19,704 nt of DNA from Deltaproteobacteria bacterium UBA5329 (GTDB lineage: Bacteria > Desulfobacterota > Syntrophorhabdia > Syntrophorhabdales > Syntrophorhabdaceae), in contig DHQV01000055.1 in NCBI GenBank assembly GCA_002408185.1, forward strand, positions 141,448 through 161,151, in the 5' to 3' direction. A model generated the notes under the pieces. The model was given only the letters and a program-made list of their open reading frames with translations, did no database searches and was not told the DNA's origin. This document shows, in pieces, positions 7,789 to 13,927 of this stretch (positions are counted from its first letter, which is position 1; each line of letters begins with the position of its first letter). Made by a program: the position numbers and the translations under genes.

Positions 7789-8173
7789 AGGATGCATAGG
7801 CCCTGTCCGATTCCCATACCCGGACATTCTTCATACATATGCGGTCATTGCCTATACGCCTTTCCATTTCCGAAAAAATGTACATCGCAATATATTCAGC
7901 CGAACTTGCATGACCGGAAAAAAAGGGTATGTCATTAATGTATTTATGATCGAGACCGTCAAGGATCTCGTGGAGGTGGCCCTTTATGATGGCAAAATCT
8001 ATGAGCATACCATCATCCTGGAGTTGCTCTCCCGCGATGCAGACCTCCACTGTAAAATTGTGCCCGTGCAATTCCTCGCATTTTCCCTTATAGCCGACGA
8101 GGCGGTGTGCGGCGGCAAATGAATCTTTTACACATAATGTGAACATGCCATACTCTATCGTCTGGAAGGCCAT
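7778..8173 (-). CDS. queD: 6-carboxy-5,6,7,8-tetrahydropterin synthase (QueD)
   Basis: QueD makes 6-carboxytetrahydropterin from dihydroneopterin triphosphate, the second step of queuosine/preQ0 synthesis. The 131-residue protein has the zinc ligands H23, H36 and H38 (A-A-H and L-H-G-H), the catalytic C32 in C-E-E-L-H-G-H-N, D75-H76, and E121 near the end. The single Cys four residues before H-G-H is the QueD type rather than the PTPS-III folate type. Upstream lie a heptamer array (8188-8215) and the rplC terminator. I see no convincing promoter within 50 nt, and an alternative start at Met10 (8146) is possible. FolE2 next door supplies the substrate. Confidence 0.93.
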   Translation of the reverse strand: MAFQTIEYGMFTLCVKDSFAAAHRLVGYKGKCEELHGHNFTVEVCIAGEQLQDDGMLIDFAIIKGHLHEILDGLDHKYINDIPFFSGHASSAEYIAMYIFSEMERRIGNDRICMKNVRVWESDRAYASYER

Positions 8174-8187
8174 AAAGTCAAGAAGAC

Positions 8188-8215
8188 CGTAAGGCGTGAG
8201 GCGTGAGGCGTAAAG
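8188..8215 (+). repeat. Single heptamer array between rplC terminator and queD
   Basis: Four consecutive 7-nt units read on the plus strand: CGTAAGG, CGTGAGG, CGTGAGG and CGTAAAG. No matching opposite arm is visible nearby, unlike the three paired loci. The array sits immediately beyond the T-tract of the rplC terminator and 15 nt upstream of the queD ATG. Confidence 0.75.
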
Positions 8216-8217
8216 AA

Positions 8218-8249
8218 ATAAAAAACAGGCTCCGTTTACGGAGCCTGTT
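8218..8249 (-). terminator. Intrinsic terminator of rplC
   Basis: A perfect 11-bp stem (8224-8234 with 8239-8249, arm AACAGGCTCCG) with a 4-nt loop is followed on the minus strand by a T-rich run. It lies about 20 nt after the rplC stop and closes the single-gene unit. Confidence 0.92.
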
Positions 8250-8270
8250 GGTTGTTTTCATTGGGTGGAT

Positions 8271-8921
8271 CTATTTGACCGGTTTTTTGGTTGCCGGCTT
8301 TATAACGACGTATCCTTTTGCAGGACCGGGGATCGCTCCCTCGATGAGAAGCAGGTTGACGTCGACGCGGACATCGACGATCTTCAAGTTCTGGATCGTC
8401 ACTTTCTTTGATCCCATATGCCCCGGCATTTTCTTTCCCTTCATGGTTCGTCCGGGGGTCAAGTTCTGGCCTATCGAACCGCCATGCCTGAAAAATTCAT
8501 GGGTGCCGCGTGAAGCAGGGGCACCCTTGTAACCGTGGCGTTTTACAACGCCGGCGAAACCCTTGCCCTTCGATGTTCCGGTTATATCGACAAAGTCACC
8601 CGGTTCAAAAATGTCGACTGAATATACCGAACCTATTTCATTTGCCCCAAGGTCTTCCGGCGTGACCTTGAATTCCCGGAGAATTTTGGTTGGTGTAAGA
8701 TCCGCCTTTTTAAAATGGCCAGTTTCCGGTTTATTTATGCGCTGTATTTTGATAACCTCGTCAAAGCCGACCTGAACAGCGTTATAACCTTCTTTTTCCG
8801 CGCTTTTCTTCTGCACAACATAACATGGACCGGCTTTTATGACCGTAATAGGAATAACATTCCCGTGTTCGTCAAATATCTGTGACATACCGAGCTTTTT
8901 GCCAATGATACCTAATGCCAT
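8271..8921 (-). CDS. rplC: 50S ribosomal protein L3
   Basis: L3 is an early-assembly protein of the large subunit close to the peptidyl transferase centre. The 216 residues cover the full family length: M-A-L-G-I-I-G-K-K-L-G-M-S-Q-I-F at the start, the V-T-G/T-S-K-G-K-G-F-A-G region, then G-G-S-I-G-Q-N-L-T-P-G-R-T-M-K-G-K-K-M-P-G-H-M-G. I use the ATG at 8921 because GGAGG stands 8 nt before it; a GTG at 8930 would overlap that site. The gene is normally second in the S10 operon. Here it is flanked by queD and uvrC and has its own promoter and terminator, so it is transcribed alone. Whether another rplC exists elsewhere cannot be seen. Confidence 0.96.
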   Translation of the reverse strand: MALGIIGKKLGMSQIFDEHGNVIPITVIKAGPCYVVQKKSAEKEGYNAVQVGFDEVIKIQRINKPETGHFKKADLTPTKILREFKVTPEDLGANEIGSVYSVDIFEPGDFVDITGTSKGKGFAGVVKRHGYKGAPASRGTHEFFRHGGSIGQNLTPGRTMKGKKMPGHMGSKKVTIQNLKIVDVRVDVNLLLIEGAIPGPAKGYVVIKPATKKPVK

Positions 8922-8947
8922 GGTGGACACCTCCGAAAAATTGTAAC

Positions 8948-8976
8948 ATAATAGTCAAAAACTCCTCGAAAGTCAA
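8948..8976 (-). promoter_or_regulatory. Sigma-70 type promoter of rplC
   Basis: On the minus strand TTGACT (8976-8971) and TATTAT (8953-8948) are 17 nt apart, each 5/6 to consensus. The predicted start near 8941 gives a leader of about 20 nt that contains the GGAGG site. Confidence 0.8.
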
Positions 8977-8992
8977 GCCGATAACGTGGAAC

Positions 8993-9079
8993 AGTGAGGA
9001 GTAAGGAGTTTCTCTTTCCCGGCCGGCAGCTTTACGCCGGGGTGACGAGGTGAAGGGCGCAGCCTCCTCACTCCTTACT
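8993..9079. repeat. Inverted heptamer arrays enclosing a REP-like palindrome at the 3' end of uvrC
   Basis: The plus arm (8993-9013) is AGTGAGG, AGTAAGG, AGTTTCT. The minus arm (9079-9066) is AGTAAGG, AGTGAGG and contains the uvrC stop TGA (9070-9068). Between them is a GC-rich hairpin: CCCGGC at 9018-9023 pairs with GCCGGG at 9036-9041, followed by GTGACG. The motif GCCGGGRTGACG recurs on the minus strand at 13747-13736, which suggests a dispersed palindromic element. Confidence 0.7.
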
Positions 9080-10681
9080 GTTTTTCAAATTTTCTTTCTT
9101 CCGCCACCTTCTGTGAGAGGATACGGCAAAACGATGGGCTTCATCGCGCATTTTCACAATTTCCTTAAAGACCGCCGAGGCTTTTGGAAGTGTCAGGTGA
9201 TTCTTGCGTGCCGGAATATAGATCACGTCTTCCATGCGCTTTCTGCCTTCCCCTTTTGCGATGGATATGACATCGGCATCGATGTTGTGCGACCTCAGAA
9301 CCTTATACGCCGCGGAAAGCTGTCCCTTGCCCCCGTCTATTATGTAGAGGTCAGGCAGGGGGCCCAGTTCGGCATTGTTCACCCTGCGGGTTAAAACCTC
9401 TCTTATCATTGCGATATCATCGAGTGTCTCTTCCCCGCGGACGTGAAATACACGGTATTGGTCCCTGGCCGGCTTGAAGTTGTTGAAGACGGTCATCGCG
9501 CCTGTCGGGTTTTTCCCGCCTATATGCGATATGTCATAGATCTCGATGCGGCCAGGAGCAGTCTTTAACCGCAAGGTGTCCTTAAATGCTTGGTCCAGTG
9601 GCAAAGTCTCGGTCTCATGAAGATTTTCAATGGCGAGGCGGACCATGTCACGCACACCTCTGTGGCCTGGCCCGAGGATCTTCACAGGCGCTTTCTTTTT
9701 TTCGGCGAGATGTTTTTCCAGGATATCCATGTCTTCCAGTTCCTCGGAAAGGATGATCTCGTCAGGTATCGGCCGTGCCGAATAATACTGGAACAGGAAT
9801 GTCATCAAGGTCTCTCCGATGTCCCCGGAATAAAAACGCTCCTTGTAAAGGCGTCTCGAGAGAAGGACCCCGCCACGGACCGTAAGGACAACGATCGAAA
9901 CGACCTTCGCGTGGTCTGAAAAAGCCCAGACATCACGGTTTTTCCCGAAATGTTCATGGACGTGCTGTTTCTCCATCATGGCCTTTATGGCCAGATAGCG
10001 TTCCTTGAGGGCCTGTGCCGCTTCGAAATCCCATGACGCGATCTTGCCGGTGATCTCTGACTCGATCGTCTTCAGTACCTTGTCGTCCCTGCCAGACAGA
10101 AAGTCCCTTACCTGCTCGATGGTCTTTGCATATTCAGCCGCATCGACCGGCATAACACACGGGCCCGGACATTTTCCCAGCTCGAACAGTATACACACCC
10201 TTTTTCTTTTCCGGAATATTGACTCCTTGCATTTCCTGATCGGATAAAGCTGCTGCATCAATCTCAGGATATCCCTGACCTCCCGTCCGTGAGGGTACGG
10301 CCCGAAATATATCGATCCATCGTCAACGATCTTACGGGTTGCGAACAGGCCCGGATACCTGTCTCTTATAGTTAGCTTGAGGGACAGATACGATTTGTCA
10401 TCCTTGAGGACGATGTTGTATTTCGGGGAATGCTGTTTGATAAGGTTGTTTTCGAGAAGGAACGCCTCTTTTTCGTTCGCAGTGAGGATGAAATCAATGG
10501 TTCGAATGCTCTCGACGAGCATTTTCGTCTTGGCATCCTTCACATCATTGCGAAAATAGCTTCTGACGCGGTCACGAATATTTTTTGCCTTTCCTACATA
10601 GATTATTTCTCCCGTTACATCCTTGAAAAGGTACACGCCCGGTGATTCGGGGAGACCTTCGATTATGAGCTCCCCGATCAC
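9068..10681 (-). CDS. uvrC: Excinuclease ABC subunit C lacking the C-terminal helix-hairpin-helix region
   Basis: UvrC makes both incisions in nucleotide excision repair. In order: GIY-YIG nuclease (about 10-95; P-G-V-Y-L-F, I-I-Y-V-G-K-A-K-N, E77); four cysteines C151, C163, C171 and C175, whose 12-8-4 spacing matches the iron-sulfur ligands reported for E. coli UvrC; the UVR motif that contacts UvrB (about 203-238, with W-D-F-E-A-A); and the RNase H-like 5' nuclease with D383 (D-I-S-H-I-G-G), D449 (I-D-G-G-K-G-Q) and H516. The protein ends at residue 537, shortly after H-R-R-W-R-K-K, where relatives continue about 60 residues into (HhH)2. The last codons and stop are repeat-derived. The start overlaps the uvrB stop (ATGA). 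Both nuclease centres look intact. Confidence 0.95.
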   Translation of the reverse strand: MIGELIIEGLPESPGVYLFKDVTGEIIYVGKAKNIRDRVRSYFRNDVKDAKTKMLVESIRTIDFILTANEKEAFLLENNLIKQHSPKYNIVLKDDKSYLSLKLTIRDRYPGLFATRKIVDDGSIYFGPYPHGREVRDILRLMQQLYPIRKCKESIFRKRKRVCILFELGKCPGPCVMPVDAAEYAKTIEQVRDFLSGRDDKVLKTIESEITGKIASWDFEAAQALKERYLAIKAMMEKQHVHEHFGKNRDVWAFSDHAKVVSIVVLTVRGGVLLSRRLYKERFYSGDIGETLMTFLFQYYSARPIPDEIILSEELEDMDILEKHLAEKKKAPVKILGPGHRGVRDMVRLAIENLHETETLPLDQAFKDTLRLKTAPGRIEIYDISHIGGKNPTGAMTVFNNFKPARDQYRVFHVRGEETLDDIAMIREVLTRRVNNAELGPLPDLYIIDGGKGQLSAAYKVLRSHNIDADVISIAKGEGRKRMEDVIYIPARKNHLTLPKASAVFKEIVKMRDEAHRFAVSSHRRWRKKENLKNSKE

Positions 10682-12666
10682 AATGCAAGCTCCGTTTTTT
10701 CAAGAGCGAGAAGCCTGTCCCGCAGCTGGGCTGCTTTTTCAAAGTCCCATTTCTTTGCCGCTTCCGCAATTTCCCTTTTCAGCTTCTTGACCATTTTTGA
10801 GAGCTGTTTAGGTTTCAGGGTCTTTTTGTCGACGATGTCGCCCGGGGCCTCGTAGTAGTCCTTTTCATAAATAGATGACAGGACGTCAACAATCGATTTC
10901 CTGATCCCCTCGGGCGTGATGCCGTTCTTTTCATTGTATTCGCGTTGAACCGCACGCCTGCGTTCGGTTTCGTCTATGGCCCGGCGCATAGACTCCGTCA
11001 CCGTGTCGGCAAACATTATTACCCTGCCGTTCAGGTTGCGGGCCGCACGGCCGCAGGTCTGAATGAGAGAGGTCTGCGATCGCAGGAATCCCTCTTTGTC
11101 TGCGTCGAGAATGGCCACGAGGGACACCTCCGGAAGGTCAAGCCCTTCACGCAGGAGGTTGACACCGACAAGAACATCGAATTTTCCCAGCCGAAGGTCC
11201 CTGACAATGGCGACCCGTTCAAGGGTATCGATGTCGGAGTGCAGATACTTGGCTTTTATGTCTTTGTCGAGCAGGAAATCAGTAAGGTCCTCGGCGAAGC
11301 GCTTGGTAAGTGTTGTCACCAGTATGCGTTCGTTGCTTTGCACCGTCTGCCTGATCTCGGCGATGAGCGAATCAACCTGATTACTTGCCGGTTTGAGGAT
11401 GATCTCTGGATCCATAAGGCCGGTTGGCCGTATGATCTGCTCAGCCACGTGGCCGCGGGATTTCGTCAGTTCGTACTGAGCGGGGGTCGCGGAGATATAT
11501 AGAACCTGCTTTTCACGCGCCTCGAATTCTTCGAACGTCAACGGGCGGTTGTCGAGCGCCGACGGCAGCCGGAAACCGTGCTCCACCAGGGTTGTCTTGC
11601 GTGACCTGTCCCCGCGGTACATGGCGCCAATCTGGGGTATCGATACGTGGCTTTCGTCGATCATTATCAGGGAATTCGCGGGAAGGTAGTCCATCAGGGT
11701 CGGCGGGGGCTCGCCCGGGGCCCTGCCCGTGAAATGGCGGGAGTAGTTCTCGATACCTGAGCAATACCCGAGTTCGGCAAGCATCTCGAGATCGTACCTC
11801 GTCCGCATTTCAAGCCGCTGGGCTTCAAGAAGCTTCTGTTGAGATCTCAGCAAGTGAAGATGCCGGTCCAGCTCCTCGCTGATGGATTGAATGGCGCGCT
11901 CTATGGTTTCCCTCGGCATGACGTAATGGGTCGTCGGAAATATGGTTAACCGGCGGAACCTTTCCAGGGCTCTACCTGTCAGGGGATCGATGCTCGAGAT
12001 CGATGTGATACGGTCTTCGTCATGGATGATCCTGAAGGCCCTGTCCTCCTCGTACGGCGGATATACATCGATCGTTCCTCCGCGAATGCGGAACCTGCCC
12101 CTGTAAAAATCGATGTCATTGCGTTCGTACTGGCACTGAACGAGTTTTTTGAGCAGTGCCTGACGTTCGACGGTCTGCCCGTCTTCAATGTGGAGCAGCA
12201 TTCCATAATATGTCTCCGGTGAACCAAGGCCGTAAATACACGAAACACTGGCAACTATAATGATATCTTCCCTCTCGAAAAGGGCATTTGTTGCAAGGAG
12301 CCTGAGCCGGTCGATCTCTTCGTTGATCGATGAATCCTTCTCGATGAATGTATCGGTGGTCGGGATGTATGCTTCCGGCTGGTAATAGTCGTAGTAGCTT
12401 ACGAAAAAATGGACCTCGTTCTCCGGAAAGAGCATTTTGAACTCAGCGTAAAGCTGGGCCGCCAGGGTTTTGTTATGGGAAATTATAAGTGTTGGCCTGT
12501 TCACGCGTTCTATCACGTTGGCCATCGTGAATGTCTTACCGGACCCTGTAACGCCGAGGAGCACCTGGTGTGGTATGCCTTTCATGATATGAGTGGAAAT
12601 CTTATCGATAGCCCCCGGCTGGTCGCCTTTGGCCTCGTAGTCGCTGACGAGTTTGAATTGACTCAT
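10678..12666 (-). CDS. uvrB: Excinuclease ABC subunit B
   Basis: UvrB is the damage-verifying helicase-like subunit of nucleotide excision repair. The 662 residues are full length. Features: Walker A G-V-T-G-S-G-K-T with K44, the beta-hairpin region Y-Y-D-Y-Y-Q-P-E-A-Y-I-P (from residue 91), the D-E-S-H motif, S-A-T-P-A, the helicase motif near V-N-L-L-R-E-G-L-D-L-P-E-V and Q-x2-G-R-A-A-R-N, and a C-terminal UVR motif with W-D-F-E-K-A-A-Q-L-R-D. It is followed by uvrC with an ATGA overlap, so the two subunits are made from one transcript. The predicted promoter lies directly upstream with almost no leader. Confidence 0.98.
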   Translation of the reverse strand: MSQFKLVSDYEAKGDQPGAIDKISTHIMKGIPHQVLLGVTGSGKTFTMANVIERVNRPTLIISHNKTLAAQLYAEFKMLFPENEVHFFVSYYDYYQPEAYIPTTDTFIEKDSSINEEIDRLRLLATNALFEREDIIIVASVSCIYGLGSPETYYGMLLHIEDGQTVERQALLKKLVQCQYERNDIDFYRGRFRIRGGTIDVYPPYEEDRAFRIIHDEDRITSISSIDPLTGRALERFRRLTIFPTTHYVMPRETIERAIQSISEELDRHLHLLRSQQKLLEAQRLEMRTRYDLEMLAELGYCSGIENYSRHFTGRAPGEPPPTLMDYLPANSLIMIDESHVSIPQIGAMYRGDRSRKTTLVEHGFRLPSALDNRPLTFEEFEAREKQVLYISATPAQYELTKSRGHVAEQIIRPTGLMDPEIILKPASNQVDSLIAEIRQTVQSNERILVTTLTKRFAEDLTDFLLDKDIKAKYLHSDIDTLERVAIVRDLRLGKFDVLVGVNLLREGLDLPEVSLVAILDADKEGFLRSQTSLIQTCGRAARNLNGRVIMFADTVTESMRRAIDETERRRAVQREYNEKNGITPEGIRKSIVDVLSSIYEKDYYEAPGDIVDKKTLKPKQLSKMVKKLKREIAEAAKKWDFEKAAQLRDRLLALEKTELAL

Positions 12667-12674
12667 GGTCCAAT

Positions 12675-12707
12675 AGTTTAATGCCCTTTTAGACTCGTGT
12701 CAAAAGG
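12675..12707 (-). promoter_or_regulatory. uvrB promoter with overlapping dyad (candidate operator)
   Basis: On the minus strand TTGACA (12703-12698) and TAAACT (12680-12675) are exactly 17 nt apart. The predicted start near 12668 would leave a leader of only about 2 nt before the ATG at 12666. The -35 lies within the dyad CCTTTT-A-GAC-tcgt-GTC-AAAAGG (12685-12707), symmetric apart from one inserted base. Regulation of uvrB by LexA is known in many bacteria; this dyad does not match a LexA box I know, so the operator call is inference. Confidence 0.65.
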
Positions 12708-12872
12708 TCTGAAAAACGAAGCCGTCAGTTGAAAAGGCGCAAAGTGTGAAAGTCTTCAACGAAGATATAAGAGGCTGGCCGGGATCATCCGTACGGGTGA
12801 ATGCAATGCATTTCAACGTATCCTCGTGTCGAAAAAAGTTTTCGTAGAGCCGGCTCCATTAAACAAAAGCTC

Positions 12873-12899
12873 TTGACATGGTGCTGTCAAAAGTTTAAA
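12873..12899 (+). promoter_or_regulatory. Promoter of the exported Lys/Ala/Pro-rich protein, with palindrome
   Basis: A perfect -35 hexamer TTGACA (12873-12878) is followed by a -10-like TTTAAA (12894-12899) with a rather short 15-nt spacer. The -35 is the left arm of a perfect dyad TTGACA-N6-TGTCAA (12873-12890). The rest of the uvrB-12947 gap (12708-12872) shows no gene or clear signal. Confidence 0.5.
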
Positions 12900-12932
12900 G
12901 ATGTAAACACTAATTATTCATAAAATCTCAAT

Positions 12933-12938
12933 AGGAGG
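12933..12938 (+). promoter_or_regulatory. Strong ribosome binding site
   Basis: AGGAGG lies 8 nt before the ATG at 12947 and fixes the start of the exported protein. Confidence 0.85.
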
Positions 12939-12946
12939 AAGGGGTT

Positions 12947-13546
12947 ATGAAAAAGGTCTTATTTTTTGCACTCGTCTTGCTGATTGGCATTGCTTTTGTC
13001 AGCACCGGTTTTGCCCAGGACAAAGCAAAACCTGCACCGGCAGCAGAAAAGAAGGCACCGTCATCAGAGAAGAAAGCTACTGAAGAAAAACCCGCAGCCG
13101 AGAAAGCAGAGCCGGCAAAGGAAGAAAAACCGGCAGCCGATACAGAAAAACCGGCAGCGAAACCGAAGCCAAAACCAGTGGCCGGTTTTGTTGGCAAAGT
13201 AACGGTGATCGAGTCAGTATATAAGACTGTCAGCGTAGAGCGCGGCAAAGACGTCGTGACATTCGACGTATCCAATGCGAAATTTAAAGGTTACAAGGGC
13301 GCCGACGACATCTCCGTTGGTGATAAAATTGCCATGAAGTACGACAAGAAAGGCGCACTGACCGTTACCAAGATCGCCGGTGCGAAGAAAGTCAAGGCAG
13401 TCAAAAAGGAAGGCGTAGCAAAACCGAAGAAAGAAAAGAAAGAGGCTGCCACTGACGAGCAGAAACCTGCAGAAGAGAAGAAGCCCGTGAAGGCACCGAA
13501 AAAAGAAGCACCCAAGAAAGAGGAAAAGAAAGAAGAAGCAAAATAA
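12947..13546 (+). CDS. Exported Lys/Ala/Pro/Glu-rich protein with a small beta domain
   Basis: This protein has 199 residues. The N-terminus M-K-K-V-L-F-F-A-L-V-L-L-I-G-I-A-F is a signal peptide with likely cleavage after A23 (G-F-A|Q-D). Residues 25-77 and 145-199 are low-complexity tracts of Lys, Ala, Pro and Glu (many K-P-A, E-K-K and K-K-E units), probably extended or disordered. Between them, about 79-144 form a likely beta-barrel-like domain (G-F-V-G-K-V-T-V-I-E-S ... T-F-D-V-S ... D-I-S-V-G-D-K-I-A-M-K-Y). It resembles small DUF5666-type folds, but I cannot assign the family. A periplasmic location is inferred. The gene is monocistronic, with promoter, strong ribosome binding site and terminator. 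Function unknown; the charged flanks suggest binding to wall, membrane or nucleic acid. Confidence 0.88.
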   Translation: MKKVLFFALVLLIGIAFVSTGFAQDKAKPAPAAEKKAPSSEKKATEEKPAAEKAEPAKEEKPAADTEKPAAKPKPKPVAGFVGKVTVIESVYKTVSVERGKDVVTFDVSNAKFKGYKGADDISVGDKIAMKYDKKGALTVTKIAGAKKVKAVKKEGVAKPKKEKKEAATDEQKPAEEKKPVKAPKKEAPKKEEKKEEAK

Positions 13547-13563
13547 CCTCTTAGACCATAGCG

Positions 13564-13597
13564 AACCCCGCCTTCTTCAGGGAAGGCGGGGTTTTTT
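13564..13597 (+). terminator. Intrinsic terminator after the exported protein gene
   Basis: A 12-bp perfect stem (13564-13575 with 13582-13593) with a 6-nt loop runs into a T tract (13592-13597). It lies 17 nt after the stop. Confidence 0.95.
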
Positions 13598-13610
13598 ATT
13601 GCCTTCGGGG

Positions 13611-13638
13611 CGTAAACAGTGAACAGCAGGGAGGGAGA
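13611..13638 (+). repeat. Heptamer array after the terminator
   Basis: Units CGTAAAC, AGTGAAC, AGCAGGG and AGGGAGA follow the terminator on the sense strand. The first two fit the NGYDARN pattern of the other loci and the rest have decayed. No opposite arm is recognised. Confidence 0.5.
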
Positions 13639-13699
13639 AGTTGCTTCAGGTTGTGGGTTGCCGGACTCGGGAGGGTGCATGGCTTGTCACTTAGTTGTT

Positions 13700-13767
13700 C
13701 CAGCCCCGGGAGGCTGTGTCACATCTAATCTACCGCGTCATCCCGGCCCCAGGATGTTGTGTCGCAA
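13700..13767. repeat. Imperfect direct repeat pair with REP-like motif in the convergent gap
   Basis: Two 25-nt segments, 13700-13724 and 13743-13767, agree at about 19 positions (CC-GCCCC-GGA-G-TGTGTC-CA). Between and overlapping them is CGTCATCCCGGC (13736-13747), the reverse complement of the GCCGGGRTGACG motif after uvrC. The convergent gap 13547-13927 otherwise holds the two terminators and a heptamer array; I see no gene in it. Confidence 0.45.
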
Positions 13768-13869
13768 TTCCCCCAATCCCGTAGCCGGCTATCCTTTGGG
13801 TGGGCGGAAACCAAAGTTTTTCCTCCAAATCTTTTAACACCTTGAAACAAAGTCCCTGACCTGATGGGC

Positions 13870-13906
13870 AAAAAAAGACGGGGACGATCTTTGAGACCAT
13901 CCCCGT
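13870..13906 (-). terminator. Intrinsic terminator of the atp operon
   Basis: On the minus strand a stem of 13 positions (13906-13894 with 13890-13878, two mismatches) with a 3-nt loop is followed by seven T (13876-13870). It lies just beyond the atpE stop. Confidence 0.85.
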
Positions 13907-13927
13907 TAAGATGCGTTTTCGTAAGTC

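Noticed and set aside
8150..8181. TTGACT as a promoter -35 for queD
   Set aside because: It lies 2-8 nt from the annotated ATG and no good -10 follows at 16-18 nt.
13768..13830. Riboswitch-like segment (TAGCCGG and a small hairpin before T-rich sequence)
   Set aside because: It recalls part of a GEMM c-di-GMP aptamer, but the other conserved segments are missing and no gene follows in that orientation.
13619..13837. Plus-strand open frame of 72 codons in the convergent gap
   Set aside because: It has Gly/Pro/Cys-rich composition from GC-rich repeat sequence, lies after a strong terminator, and starts inside a heptamer array.
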